From Clostridium sp. BNL1100 (GTDB lineage Bacteria > Bacillota > Clostridia > Acetivibrionales > DSM-1351), in NCBI RefSeq assembly GCF_000244875.1, contig NC_016791.1:310001-374000 (forward strand): a stretch of 64,000 bases of DNA. Direction: 5' to 3'. Below, in pieces: positions 47,475-57,131 of the stretch. Position 1 is the first letter of the stretch. The number at the start of each line of letters is the position of its first letter. The notes under the pieces are model-generated. The model was not told the origin of the DNA. It did no database searches and saw only the letters and a program-made list of their open reading frames with translations. The translations under genes and the position numbers were made by a program.

Positions 47475-47480
47475 TATAAT
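47472..47480 (+). promoter_or_regulatory. Extended -10 promoter of the ABC operon
   Basis: TGTTATAAT at 47472-47480: a consensus TATAAT with the TG-n extension. No strong -35 at 17 bases, as is common for extended -10 promoters. It lies 28 bases before the ATG at 47509. Confidence 0.55.
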
Positions 47481-47508
47481 GCACGGAAACAATTTAGGGG
47501 GGAAAAAA

Positions 47509-48456
47509 ATGATTGAAATTCAGAATTTGACCAAAAGTTATGGTCAGATAAAGGCTGTAGACGATATAAGTTTTACAGTTGAGAAAGGTGAGGTACTTGG
47601 TTTCCTAGGGCCTAACGGTGCCGGAAAATCAACTACCATGAATATCATTACCGGGTTTATACCTTCAACAGAAGGAACAGTGAAAGTTAACGGTTTTGAT
47701 ATTATGGAAAGTCCTGCGGAAGTAAAAAGAAGAATAGGCTATTTGCCTGAACTGCCACCATTGTATATGGATATGACAGTATCGGAATATCTGAGCTTTG
47801 CTGCAGATTTAAAGAATGTAAGTAAAAGACAGAAGAAGAGCCAGATGGCTGATATTATGGAATTGGTTAAGCTAACAGACGTTAGAGGCAGATTGATAAA
47901 AAATCTTTCAAAAGGATACAAGCAAAGAGTTGGCTTGGCTCAGGCACTTATGGGCAGTCCTGAAGTGCTTATTCTTGACGAACCTACAGTTGGTCTTGAC
48001 CCAAAACAGATAATAGAAATCAGAAAGCTGATAAAGGCTCTTGGAAAGCAGCATACCATAATACTGAGTTCACATATTTTGCCTGAAGTTAGTGCCGTTT
48101 GTGAAAGAGTTGTTATCATCAACAAGGGTAAAATAGCAGCGGTAGATACCCCTGAAAACCTTTCAAGGGGAATGGGTACTGTCAGCAAGCTTTCTGCTAC
48201 AATCGCTGGGCCTAAGAGTTCAATCATTGGATTTATTCAGGGAATTTACGGAATCAAATATGTAGAACCCCATATAGAAAAGGATAAGGATGTTATTGAA
48301 TATATCATCGAATCCGACAAGGAAGTTGACGTAAGGCGTCCTCTTTTCTTTGCTATGGCTAAGGCAGGATATCCTATCATAGAGTTGAAATCACTTGATC
48401 TTACTCTTGAAGACATATTCCTGCAGATTACCACACAGGAAAAGGAGGTTATATAA
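47509..48456 (+). CDS. ABC-2 transporter ATP-binding protein (GldA-like)
   Basis: ATPase subunit of 315 residues. Walker A GPNGAGKSTTMN, Q-loop region YLPELPPLYMDM, signature NLSKGYKQRVGLAQAL (an LSKGY variant of LSGGQ), Walker B VLILDEPTVGLDP and the switch His in ILSSHILPE. A C-terminal extension (~220-315) is typical for ABC-2 exporters of the CcmA/NatA/GldA type. The start is ATG 47509, after AGGGGGG; the ATG at 47479 overlaps the -10 box. The permease, a GldG-like protein and a DUF4340 protein follow in the same operon. Substrate unknown. Confidence 0.92.
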   Translation: MIEIQNLTKSYGQIKAVDDISFTVEKGEVLGFLGPNGAGKSTTMNIITGFIPSTEGTVKVNGFDIMESPAEVKRRIGYLPELPPLYMDMTVSEYLSFAADLKNVSKRQKKSQMADIMELVKLTDVRGRLIKNLSKGYKQRVGLAQALMGSPEVLILDEPTVGLDPKQIIEIRKLIKALGKQHTIILSSHILPEVSAVCERVVIINKGKIAAVDTPENLSRGMGTVSKLSATIAGPKSSIIGFIQGIYGIKYVEPHIEKDKDVIEYIIESDKEVDVRRPLFFAMAKAGYPIIELKSLDLTLEDIFLQITTQEKEVI

Positions 48457-48458
48457 TT

Positions 48459-49163
48459 ATGTTTTCTATATTTAAAAAAGAATTCAAATCATATTTTACT
48501 TCGGCTACGGCTTACGTAATGATGGGCATGTTTGTTTTGGTTTCTTCAATATTATTTTATATAAACCTTGTATCACAGACAGCAGACTTTAGTTTTAACC
48601 TAAACTATATGTCTATAATACTGATAATTATAATTCCCATACTCACAATGAAGATATTGGCAGACGAAAGAAAGAGCGGTACGGAAGTAATGCTGATTAC
48701 ATCGCCTACCAGCTTGACAAATATTGTAGTTGGTAAATATCTTGCTGCTTTTAGTGTTTTTTTGATAATGACAGCTATTACGTTTATATACCCCATAATT
48801 CTTGCAGTTCTTGGAGAACCTGCAATGTCTGAAATTATCGGCGGATATATAGGATTTATACTTTTAGGTGCTTCATTCCTTGCATTTGGTTTATTTGCTT
48901 CATCATTAACCGAAAGCCAGATAATAGCTGCAATAGTAAGTGTAGTTGGCTTGGTACTTATGTGGCTGCTTCAGGGAATAGCTCCGGCACTTGGTGGATT
49001 AACAGCTAATGTATTAAACTGGTTCTCTCTGTTTTCAAGAACAGAAGATTTCTATGCCGGAATTCTTTCTCTTGCACCAATTGTGTACTACCTGAGTTTT
49101 TCGGCTATATTTGTATTTATTACAATCAGGATAATAGAAAAAAGACGTTGGAGTAAGGGGTGA
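48459..49163 (+). CDS. ABC-2 permease (GldF-like)
   Basis: Membrane subunit of 234 residues with about six helices, starting FSIFKKEFKSYFTSATAYVM, a sequence typical for the GldF/ABC-2 permease group. DERKSGTEVMLITSPTSLTN is the conserved cytoplasmic loop after helix 2. It starts two bases after the ATPase stop, with AAAGGAGG at 48441-48448, and its stop overlaps the next start (GTGA). It pairs with the ATPase upstream. Confidence 0.92.
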   Translation: MFSIFKKEFKSYFTSATAYVMMGMFVLVSSILFYINLVSQTADFSFNLNYMSIILIIIIPILTMKILADERKSGTEVMLITSPTSLTNIVVGKYLAAFSVFLIMTAITFIYPIILAVLGEPAMSEIIGGYIGFILLGASFLAFGLFASSLTESQIIAAIVSVVGLVLMWLLQGIAPALGGLTANVLNWFSLFSRTEDFYAGILSLAPIVYYLSFSAIFVFITIRIIEKRRWSKG

Positions 49164-50587
49164 TAAAAGTGGGGAAATTGAAATTTATGAATAAAAGGTC
49201 TCTTAAATATGGGACAAATTCCATAGTTCTAATTGTTATTGTTGTTGCAATAGCAATTGTTGTAAACCTGCTTGTTGGAATGGGTAATTTTAGAATGGAT
49301 TTGACTGCTGAAAAATTATACAGCTTAAGTGATCAAAGTAAGGACATTGTAAAGAAAATCAAAAAAGATGTTACAATATACGGTTTGTTTGATAATGCTA
49401 CTATTCCAGGTGGTTCGGAATACAGAGAAATTACAAATCTTGTTAATGAATATAAAGATTTGGGAGTAAAGGTTAAATACGTTGACCCTGATAAAGATCC
49501 GGGAACAATAACATCCCTTGACCCCCAAAAGACACTGGGACTTACCAAGGGCGATTTCGTTGTAAAATCAGGCAATAAGGTAAGAAGATTGGAGGCACAG
49601 GATCTTTACGGGCAGGCCGATCAACAGTACGGAAGAACGTATAGTGCAGAGCCTCTGATAACAGGAGCTATCAAGTTTGTTGCTTCCGATGTAACTCCTG
49701 TTGCATATTTTGTTGAAGGGCATAATGAACTTTCGTTGAAGGAAGATCTTACTCAGGTTTCAAAGATATTACAAAGTAATAACCTTGAAGTTAAGAGTCT
49801 TTCATTGCTCACAGAGAAAAATGTTCCCGATGATTGCCATCTGTTGATATTTGTATCTCCTCAAAAGGATTTGACTGATGAGGAAAAAATAAAGCTTGAT
49901 GCATTTGTTAAAAAGGGCGGTAATGTTATATTCCTGTTTGACTCTTTAGAATCCAGCGATAAGTTAACTAACTTTGAAGATTCACTAAATTACTTTAACA
50001 TAGGAATCAATTATGATAAGGTTAAGGAAAATGATTCAGACAAGCACTTGCCGAATGATGATTATGCGCTTATCGGCAGCTTAGAAGAGAATGATATAAA
50101 TAAGGCATTCTCAGGTGCAAATTACCCTGTATTTATGCCTGATTCAAGAAGTATCAGTATTTTGAAGAATCAAAAAGACTGGTTGACAAATACTCAACTT
50201 ATCACAACGACAAATAAGGCTGAATCTACGGACATAGTGGGCGGAAAAATAAACAAGGGACCGTTTAACTTAGCTGTAGCTGCAGAGATAAGCGGAGGCA
50301 GCAAGGTATTGGTGTTCGGTAATAGTAAATTCCTTAGTGATAAAGCTTTAGCAAGTCAGTACGGAACTTACTTCCAGTACGGAACAAACTATTTCCTTAC
50401 TACAGTAGTTAACTGGATGCAAGATAAAACCGACGAGCAGACTATTTCCGGCAAAATAGTTACCGCCAAGGCACTACCCGTAACAGAAAGCCAGACTAAG
50501 GTTCTTTCTATTGTTCTAATTGGTGTAATTCCTCTGCTGATCCTTGGTTGCGGTTTGTTTGTTTGGTCCAGAAGGAGGCACTTGTAA
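49160..50587 (+). CDS. GldG-like ABC transporter auxiliary protein
   Basis: Membrane protein of 475 residues. TM1 (SIVLIVIVVAIAIVVNLLVG) is followed by a large outside domain that begins with the family's MDLTAEKLYSLSDQSKDIVK and contains VAYFVEGHNELSL. A C-terminal helix (VLSIVLIGVIPLLILGCGLF) ends in a basic WSRRRHL. This is the GldG/ABC_transp_aux architecture, known from Bacteroidota gliding loci but also common in non-gliding bacteria. The GTG start overlaps the permease stop by four bases; GTG 49169 or ATG 49187 are alternatives. Function in Firmicutes is not established. Confidence 0.87.
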   Translation: MIKVGKLKFMNKRSLKYGTNSIVLIVIVVAIAIVVNLLVGMGNFRMDLTAEKLYSLSDQSKDIVKKIKKDVTIYGLFDNATIPGGSEYREITNLVNEYKDLGVKVKYVDPDKDPGTITSLDPQKTLGLTKGDFVVKSGNKVRRLEAQDLYGQADQQYGRTYSAEPLITGAIKFVASDVTPVAYFVEGHNELSLKEDLTQVSKILQSNNLEVKSLSLLTEKNVPDDCHLLIFVSPQKDLTDEEKIKLDAFVKKGGNVIFLFDSLESSDKLTNFEDSLNYFNIGINYDKVKENDSDKHLPNDDYALIGSLEENDINKAFSGANYPVFMPDSRSISILKNQKDWLTNTQLITTTNKAESTDIVGGKINKGPFNLAVAAEISGGSKVLVFGNSKFLSDKALASQYGTYFQYGTNYFLTTVVNWMQDKTDEQTISGKIVTAKALPVTESQTKVLSIVLIGVIPLLILGCGLFVWSRRRHL

Positions 50588-50590
50588 AAT

Positions 50591-52015
50591 ATGAAGTTAT
50601 ATAGAAATGCAATTATATTGGTTGTAGTTCTGGGACTTCTGGTAGGAGCGTATTTTTTCATTAATAACAAAAAATCCGGAACTACCGATCCAGCCAGTCA
50701 AACTACCGAGACTGCCAAATCTATAAAGGTAATGGAAATGGATTCGCAAAAAATTAGTTCAATTGAGTATTCAAATCCCCAAGGTGAGTTTTCTATAAAA
50801 AGGAAAGGCGATACTTGGGTAATGGACCCCGTATTTGAACTGGCATTAGATAAAAACACAGTTGACAATACTGTAAGCAGTCTGGCTGATGTGGAGGCAA
50901 ACAAGGTTGTTGCTGAAAATTCTGATCGTTTATCAGATTTTGGGCTTGATAAACCGTCTGTGGTTAAAGTGGTGTTATCTGACGGAAGTTCAAAGGAACT
51001 TGAAGTTGGAAATAAATCACCTACAGGAGAAGACGTTTACGTTAAAGTAAAAGGTCAACCAAAGATATATACCGTAGGCGGATATTATGAAGATATGATA
51101 AAAGTAAGCAGAGGACATTTTGCATCAAAACAAATACTTCCCGTAGAAGCAACTACAATAAAGAAGTTCGAATATAAAAAAGACGCAAAGATGCAGTATT
51201 CTATAGATATTGAGTCTGAGTCCGATATGAAAATAGTAGCTCCTATAAAGGAAGAAGCAGATACAACAAAGATCAGTCAGCTGGTACAGACAGTTGTACA
51301 GTTGGAAATTAAAGATATTGTTGAAGAAAAACCATCAGATCTTGCTAAGTATGGTCTTGACAAACCTGAATATGAAGTTACTTATGGTAATAAAAATGCT
51401 ACTAAGACAGTGTTGTTGGGTGATAAGGCTGGGGCAGGAGCGGAAGCAAGTGGTTCATCTTCCGAAGGAAATATTCTATATGCAAAGTATCCTGATGCAA
51501 ATATTGTATTCACTGTAGATGTTTCAAAGTTAACATTCCTTGATGTTGGTTTAAAGGATGTTATAAGCCCGTTTGTTTATATACCAAACATAAACGAGGT
51601 TAACAAGGTAGAATTAAGTATTGACGGTAAAACAACAGTTTCTGAAATAAAAACTGTTGAAGGCAAGAAGGAAGAGGACAAGTTCAAGGTTGATGGTAAA
51701 GATGCAAATATGAAGGACAGCAATGACAAATCACTTTTCAAAGCCTTTTATCAGGCAATGATAGGCATAACCTTTAACAAGTACCAAGCTGATCTTAAAC
51801 CGCAAGGAACGCCTGAGATTACTATTAAATACTATATGAAACCGGATAATAAAGTAGTAACCGTTGACTTTATCTCTAAGGATAATAACTATTACTATGC
51901 AGTAAAGGATGGCGTCTATACAAACAGATTGGTTCTTAAAAACAAGTTTAATGAATCAGAAGGGGTAAGAGAAACTTTAAAAAATCTTAAAGAAGCAATA
52001 GATAAAGCAAAATAA
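50591..52015 (+). CDS. DUF4340 membrane-anchored protein
   Basis: Protein of 474 residues: an N-terminal anchor (NAIILVVVLGLLVGAYFFIN), a Thr/Ser linker, then repeated DUF4340 beta-rich units. Typical phrases are WVMDPVFELALDKNTVDNTV, DRLSDFGLDKPSVVKVVLSD, and again DLAKYGLDKPEYEVTYGN. The domain is expected outside the membrane. It follows the GldG-like gene by three bases, and the four genes 47509-52015 form one operon closed by a terminator. DUF4340 genes often accompany GldFG-like exporters; the role is unknown. Confidence 0.87.
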   Translation: MKLYRNAIILVVVLGLLVGAYFFINNKKSGTTDPASQTTETAKSIKVMEMDSQKISSIEYSNPQGEFSIKRKGDTWVMDPVFELALDKNTVDNTVSSLADVEANKVVAENSDRLSDFGLDKPSVVKVVLSDGSSKELEVGNKSPTGEDVYVKVKGQPKIYTVGGYYEDMIKVSRGHFASKQILPVEATTIKKFEYKKDAKMQYSIDIESESDMKIVAPIKEEADTTKISQLVQTVVQLEIKDIVEEKPSDLAKYGLDKPEYEVTYGNKNATKTVLLGDKAGAGAEASGSSSEGNILYAKYPDANIVFTVDVSKLTFLDVGLKDVISPFVYIPNINEVNKVELSIDGKTTVSEIKTVEGKKEEDKFKVDGKDANMKDSNDKSLFKAFYQAMIGITFNKYQADLKPQGTPEITIKYYMKPDNKVVTVDFISKDNNYYYAVKDGVYTNRLVLKNKFNESEGVRETLKNLKEAIDKAK

Positions 52016-52030
52016 AATGTAATTTGCCAG

Positions 52031-52084
52031 GCAACTCCCACATAGAATTATATAAAAAATCTATGTTGGGGGTTGCTTTTTTTG
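52031..52084 (+). terminator. Terminator of the ABC operon, overlapping the next gene's start region
   Basis: Stem GCAACTCCCACATAGA / TCTATGTTGGGGGTTGC with a 13-base loop and a T run at 52077-52083. The TTG start of the next gene is at 52082, inside the T run, and the only ribosome site for it (GGGGG, 52068-52072) lies in the descending arm of the stem. Confidence 0.88.
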
Positions 52085-53152
52085 ATAAAAGGAGAATTTT
52101 CTAATATACTCAAAGTTGCATTTTTGTATATGGCAACAATAATAGGTGCAGGATTTGCATCAGGTCAGGAAATAATACAGTTCTTTTCAATTTATTATAA
52201 AGGAGGCTTTCTTGGAATAATTCTTGCGGGAGGACTCTTTTCAATAATAGGATATATAGTACTGAGCAAAGTTTATACTGAAAGAATAAGAAGCTACGAT
52301 GAATTTCTATTTCCTATGATGGGCTATTTTTTAGGAAGGATAATGGAGTTCATCGTAATGTTATTTATGGCCTGTATTATGAGTGTGATGACCGCTGGAC
52401 TGGGTAACATACTAATGGATATTACAGGTCTTGATTACAGAGTCTGTGTAATTATAGGGATTGCAGGGTGTCTGATTGCGATTTTGACCAATATAAAGGG
52501 AATTGTGGTTCTAAGCTCATTTATATCTCCGGTGCTTATTGCAGGAATAGTGTTTGTAGGTTGCTATATACTTGTATCAAAGGATACATCCGTATTCAAT
52601 ATATCTAATAAATTCAGTGTTATAACAAACAACTGGGTATTTTCAGCTATACTATATGTCAGCTACAACACAATACTGTCAACGGTACTCCTGACAGGCA
52701 TGCTACCATACTTGAAGTCAAAAAAAGTAAGTGCATGGGGAGGCGTGCTAGGGGGCGGAATGTTAGGAATTACTGCATTAATTCTTAATTCCGCCCTTTA
52801 CTTTTTCTATCCTCACTCAATTACTTCGGAAATACCGGTATTAGGAATAATACAAAATAATAGTAGGCTATTATCGCAAATATATAGCGGAGTTTTGATA
52901 TTGGCAATGTTTATATCAACAGTCACATCGGGATATTGTCTTGCAGACAGAATAAGCAAAAAAATGAAGCTTAATTACAAACTGGTAGCGGTAATACTAT
53001 GTGTTATAACAATACCTTTGACTTCTCTTGGATTTTCAAATCTTATTTCCACATTGTACCCTGTCTTCGGCTATTTAGGATTGTTTCTAATATTTGTAAT
53101 AATATTCCAATATTTAAGGGGGATAATTACAAAAGGATATTCGAGAGGCTAA
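52082..53152 (+). CDS. YkvI-family integral membrane protein
   Basis: Polytopic membrane protein of 356 residues with about ten helices. The first helix carries the family motif FLYMATIIGAGFASGQEIIQ, a broken-helix pattern like that of APC-superfamily transporters. Similar proteins are annotated YkvI; the substrate is unknown. The start is TTG 52082 with GGGGG nine bases upstream. TTG 52073 lies in the terminator and is less likely. Most messages arriving from upstream should stop at the overlapping hairpin, so expression may depend on read-through. Confidence 0.85.
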   Translation: MIKGEFSNILKVAFLYMATIIGAGFASGQEIIQFFSIYYKGGFLGIILAGGLFSIIGYIVLSKVYTERIRSYDEFLFPMMGYFLGRIMEFIVMLFMACIMSVMTAGLGNILMDITGLDYRVCVIIGIAGCLIAILTNIKGIVVLSSFISPVLIAGIVFVGCYILVSKDTSVFNISNKFSVITNNWVFSAILYVSYNTILSTVLLTGMLPYLKSKKVSAWGGVLGGGMLGITALILNSALYFFYPHSITSEIPVLGIIQNNSRLLSQIYSGVLILAMFISTVTSGYCLADRISKKMKLNYKLVAVILCVITIPLTSLGFSNLISTLYPVFGYLGLFLIFVIIFQYLRGIITKGYSRG

Positions 53153-53252
53153 TTTTCTTTTTGAACAAGGGAAACTGGATAAAATCTTATTGATGTGCTA
53201 AAATTTAGTTTATAAGCTTATAACTAAAGATGAAGTACGAGGTGAAATATAT

Positions 53253-54449
53253 TTGAACACTAATCCAAACCCTGAGTCCAACGTCGTAAAATTTAAAAAA
53301 TCGGGTATTGTCAGTGTAATATCATTTCTATTACTTTTAGCTGCAATTTCAACAACTGCATTTATTGTTTATTTAAAAAATTCAGGCTACGACTTTTCTA
53401 CAATGAGCGTAAAAGATGCAGTAGCCTTCCTGAAAGATAAATCAAATAGCAAAAATACATCGTCAACTGAGATTACATTCTCTCAGGATGGAAGTGTTGA
53501 TTGTAAATTGTATGCCAATTATACAGTAATACTATCTCAAGACAGTATAAAGTGGTATGATCGGAAAGGAAAACTTCTTCAGGAAAATGCATTGACATTG
53601 GCAAGGCCGGTACTGCGTATTTCAGAAAAGTATATGGTAGTAGCTGATATATCAGGTAGGGACATTTTCTTTTACAAGGGAAAAAAGCAGCTTTGGTCAA
53701 AAAAGCTTGATAATCAGATAATTAACTTAGATGTCAGTGATGATGGTTATTGTACGGTTGTTACACAGTCAAAGGAATTTAAATCTGCGGTTCAGGTTAT
53801 AGACATTAACGGTTTGGAGAAGTATACAAAACTAAGTGCGGAGGATATTGTAGTAAATGCAAAAACTATTCATGACGGTGATGACGTATTTATAAACAAA
53901 TTAACTACTGATAGCGTTAAAACCGGAACTAAGCTGGAATTCAACAACATATATGACGAAAAGCCTTTTGCATCAGTAAACATTGCAGATACAATTATTC
54001 CCTTGATGTTTGAGCAAGGTGACAATGTTGTAGCTGTTGGACAAAATCTAATTCTTTATTTGGACAAGCAGGGGAAGGAAGTTTGGAGAAAAAATGCTGA
54101 ATCCATTTTCTGTGTTGTGCCCAAGGTTGAAAAATACATAGTTGTTGCGGGCAAATTTGCAAGCGAAGGGGGAACTGCGGGACAACAGATTGTTGTTTTG
54201 GATAAAAAGGGGAATACTTTATACAGCTTCGAGCAACCTGAGAATATAATCGGAATGGATATCCATGGGGACAGGCTATTACTTCGTACTCAGAGAAGTG
54301 TCTACCTGTACAGTATAAAAGGTAAAAAACTGGGACAGTACTCTGCAAGAAATGAATTGAAGGATGCTTACCTTGTGGGGGATAATGAGGTCATTATAGT
54401 TTCCGGAGGTTCAATAGAAACCGTAAAGATAGATGACAGTACGACTTAA
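53253..54449 (+). CDS. Membrane-anchored beta-propeller-like protein (DUF5711-like)
   Basis: Protein of 398 residues with one N-terminal helix (IVSVISFLLLLAAISTTAFI) and an outside domain of repeated short beta blades, for example SIKWYDRKGKLLQENALTL, DIFFYKGKKQLWSKKL, LILYLDKQGKEVWRKN, IVVLDKKGNTLYSFEQ and SVYLYSIKGKKLGQYS. The recurring strand + K/D-KGK turn resembles PQQ-type propeller blades and the DUF5711 family. The TTG 53253 start follows GAGGTG at 53239-53244. It lies 21 bases upstream of the CvpA-like gene, probably in one operon. Function unknown. Confidence 0.75.
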   Translation: MNTNPNPESNVVKFKKSGIVSVISFLLLLAAISTTAFIVYLKNSGYDFSTMSVKDAVAFLKDKSNSKNTSSTEITFSQDGSVDCKLYANYTVILSQDSIKWYDRKGKLLQENALTLARPVLRISEKYMVVADISGRDIFFYKGKKQLWSKKLDNQIINLDVSDDGYCTVVTQSKEFKSAVQVIDINGLEKYTKLSAEDIVVNAKTIHDGDDVFINKLTTDSVKTGTKLEFNNIYDEKPFASVNIADTIIPLMFEQGDNVVAVGQNLILYLDKQGKEVWRKNAESIFCVVPKVEKYIVVAGKFASEGGTAGQQIVVLDKKGNTLYSFEQPENIIGMDIHGDRLLLRTQRSVYLYSIKGKKLGQYSARNELKDAYLVGDNEVIIVSGGSIETVKIDDSTT

Positions 54450-54470
54450 TATACTAAGGAAGGAAACAGT

Positions 54471-55169
54471 ATGAACTGGGCAGATTTCACAGTCTTAATT
54501 ATTATAGCCGTATTTACTTTTATTGGATTGAAAAATGGTTTTCTTTATTCAGTATTCAGACTATTGTCATACATTTTGTCTATTATTTTTGCAGTTAAAT
54601 TTTATCCTGTTCTTTCAGGGATACTTCAGAAGACAGTCTTATTTGACAGTGTAAAAATGTCAGTAATAAGAGGGTTGATGAAGCAGCAGGGACAAACCAT
54701 ATCCAACGCCAAGGAGACTGCGGCGCAGTCAGTGGTTGAAGGTTTGAAACTGCCGGGGTTTTTAAAAGATTCCATACTTGAGCACATACAAAATAGTAAT
54801 ATACTTGACTTTTCAGGTATAATAAATGCTGTTGGCTCTGAAATTGCTTCACTTGTAATGAATATATTAAGTCTAATAATAATATACGCTCTTATAAGAT
54901 TTGGACTCATATTTGCAAAGATTATAATAAAAACTATCGCCAGAGTACCTGTATTCCGTCAGCTTGATAAAACAGGCGGAATAGTGCTGGGTGCCGTAGA
55001 GGGAATACTTGCGGTTTATGTAATTTGTGCAGTTCTTGTACTGTTCAGTGCATTTCCAAAATTCAGTTCATCTATAGATGAAATAGAAAGATCTTTATTT
55101 GCCGGCCATTTTTATGAAAATAATTTCATTGTTAGCTGGATATCACCGGATGATATTGATCAGAATTAA
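54471..55169 (+). CDS. CvpA-family membrane protein
   Basis: Membrane protein of 232 residues with about four helices. It starts MNWADFTVLIIIAVFTFIGL-KNG, the typical N-terminus of CvpA (colicin V production) proteins, and keeps the middle helix pair IYALIRFGLIFAKIIIKTIA and LDKTGGIVLGAVEGILAVYV. The family is linked to envelope homeostasis and biofilm in several bacteria. AAGGAAGG precedes the ATG. Confidence 0.87.
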   Translation: MNWADFTVLIIIAVFTFIGLKNGFLYSVFRLLSYILSIIFAVKFYPVLSGILQKTVLFDSVKMSVIRGLMKQQGQTISNAKETAAQSVVEGLKLPGFLKDSILEHIQNSNILDFSGIINAVGSEIASLVMNILSLIIIYALIRFGLIFAKIIIKTIARVPVFRQLDKTGGIVLGAVEGILAVYVICAVLVLFSAFPKFSSSIDEIERSLFAGHFYENNFIVSWISPDDIDQN

Positions 55170-55215
55170 TGTTTTTTATTTAATACACTATTCTAGTTAA
55201 TGTTTTTTATCTAAT
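55166..55215 (+). repeat. 19-bp direct repeat, two copies
   Basis: TTAATGTTTTTTATTTAAT at 55166-55184 and TTAATGTTTTTTATCTAAT at 55197-55215, one mismatch, 31 bases apart. The first copy covers the stop codon of the CvpA-like gene. Confidence 0.8.
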
Positions 55216-55348
55216 TCACGCCATCTTATAGACACACTTCCATCTAAATAGTAGAATGATGTTACCTTAAAAAAACAGTTTCTTACAATTTATATTGTAT
55301 TTTTATAATATAGCTAATACGCAGTCTTGGAATTTTTCCGGCTGTTTT

Positions 55349-55377
55349 TTGTATATTTATGCATATTAAGTTATAAT
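55349..55377 (+). promoter_or_regulatory. SigA-type promoter of ilvD-ilvB
   Basis: TTGTAT at 55349-55354, a 17-base spacer and an exact TATAAT at 55372-55377, 54 bases before the ATG at 55432. No T-box sequence is seen in the short leader. Confidence 0.6.
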
Positions 55378-55431
55378 ATTCGGGGATTTATTAAAAATAT
55401 AGGATTGCTGCAGAGAAGAGGAGGATTTGAT

Positions 55432-57090
55432 ATGAGAAGCGATGTAGTAAAAAAAGGCATAGAAAAAGCACCCCATAGATCACTATTCAAGGCTATGGGT
55501 TATACCGACGAAGAACTGGAAAGGCCTCTAATAGGAGTTGCAAACTCAAAAAGTGAAATAATACCGGGACACATACATCTGGATAAAATAACGGAAGCAG
55601 TAAAAGCCGGAATCAGAATGGCCGGCGGAACACCGATAGAATTTGGTGCAATAGGCGTTTGCGATGGGATAGCAATGGGACATACGGGAATGAAATACTC
55701 ACTTGCAACCAGAGAACTGATCGCTGACTCATGTGAAGCAATGGGAAAGGCACACAGCTTTGACGGAATGGTTTTCATCCCCAATTGTGATAAGATTGTA
55801 CCGGGAATGTTAATGGCTGCTGCAAGAATAAATATTCCATCCATAGTTATCAGCGGCGGGCCGATGCTTTCCCTTAACAAGGACGGAAAGCAGCTTGATC
55901 TAAACAGTATGTTTGAAGCTGTTGGTTCATATAAAGCAGGGACAATGACAAAGGAAGAAGTGGATGATATTGAAAACCATGCGTGTCCGGGCTGCGGTTC
56001 ATGCTCGGGAATGTTTACGGCAAATTCCATGAACTGCCTTACAGAAGTGCTGGGAATGGGGCTTACCGGAAACGGAACAATACCTGCTGTATATGCAGAA
56101 CGTATAAGACTGGCAAAGTACGCAGGAATGAGAATCATGGAACTTGTAGAAAAAGACATTAAGCCATCAGACATACTCACAAATGAAGCTTTTGAAAATG
56201 CATTAACAGTGGATATGGCCCTTGGCTGTTCAACGAACTCAGTGCTTCATCTTCCAGCTATTGCAAATGAAATAGGAATAGAGATTAATCTGGATATTAT
56301 CAACGAAATCAGCTCTAGGACTCCAAATCTGTGCAAGTTGGCTCCTGCAGGGAAATATCATATACAGGATTTATACAATGCAGGCGGTGTTCAGGCTGTC
56401 ATGAGTGAGCTGGCTAAAAAAGATCTACTCCACCTGGATTTGATAACTGCCACAGGTAAAACAGTAAGAGAAAATATTCAGAATGCAAAAGTAAAGGATC
56501 ATGAGGTAGTAAAAAGTATAGATGCTCCACACAGTACTACCGGAGGAATAGCCGTACTAAGAGGTAATATTGCACCTGACGGAGCAGTTGTTAAAAAATC
56601 AGCTGTAGCTGATTCAATGCTTGTTCATACAGGGCCTGCAAGAGTATTCGACAGCGAGGACGACGCAATAACGGCTATATATAACGGAGAAATAAATAAA
56701 GGAGATGTTGTAATCATCCGCTATGAAGGCCCAAAGGGTGGCCCCGGTATGAGAGAAATGCTGGGCCCTACATCCGCTATTGCGGGAATGGGTTTGGACA
56801 GTGATGTTGCACTCATCACAGACGGTAGATTCTCCGGTGCTTCCAGAGGAGCTTCAATCGGCCATGTATCACCGGAGGCAATGGAAGGCGGCCCGATAGC
56901 ACTTGTTCAGGAAGGTGATATAGTTGACATTGATATACCTTCAGGTCGTATAAATATTCAAGTCTCTGATGAAGATATGGTAAAACGTAAAGAGTCATGG
57001 AAGGCTCCTCAGCCTAAGATAACCACTGGATATCTTGGCAGATATGCCAGACTGGTTACATCTGCAAGTACGGGGGCAGTACTCAAATAA
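55432..57090 (+). CDS. ilvD: Dihydroxy-acid dehydratase
   Basis: Fe-S enzyme of 552 residues that dehydrates 2,3-dihydroxy acids to 2-oxo acids in valine, leucine and isoleucine synthesis. Cluster-binding cysteines are in [12 protein letters not shown] (about residue 120) and [20 protein letters not shown] (~182-200). Catalytic-region motifs [15 protein letters not shown] and [20 protein letters not shown] are intact. Start ATG 55432 after GAGGAGG; the longer frame from 55327 runs over the promoter. Followed by ilvB. Confidence 0.97.
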   Translation: MRSDVVKKGIEKAPHRSLFKAMGYTDEELERPLIGVANSKSEIIPGHIHLDKITEAVKAGIRMAGGTPIEFGAIGVCDGIAMGHTGMKYSLATRELIADSCEAMGKAHSFDGMVFIPNCDKIVPGMLMAAARINIPSIVISGGPMLSLNKDGKQLDLNSMFEAVGSYKAGTMTKEEVDDIENHACPGCGSCSGMFTANSMNCLTEVLGMGLTGNGTIPAVYAERIRLAKYAGMRIMELVEKDIKPSDILTNEAFENALTVDMALGCSTNSVLHLPAIANEIGIEINLDIINEISSRTPNLCKLAPAGKYHIQDLYNAGGVQAVMSELAKKDLLHLDLITATGKTVRENIQNAKVKDHEVVKSIDAPHSTTGGIAVLRGNIAPDGAVVKKSAVADSMLVHTGPARVFDSEDDAITAIYNGEINKGDVVIIRYEGPKGGPGMREMLGPTSAIAGMGLDSDVALITDGRFSGASRGASIGHVSPEAMEGGPIALVQEGDIVDIDIPSGRINIQVSDEDMVKRKESWKAPQPKITTGYLGRYARLVTSASTGAVLK

Positions 57091-57131
57091 CAATTTTTAG
57101 AATCAATGATGGAATAAAAGGGGAGAGTGAT

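Noticed and set aside
55216-55431. T-box riboswitch before ilvD
   Set aside because: No T-box sequence or terminator in the leader, and the promoter lies only 54 bases before the ATG.
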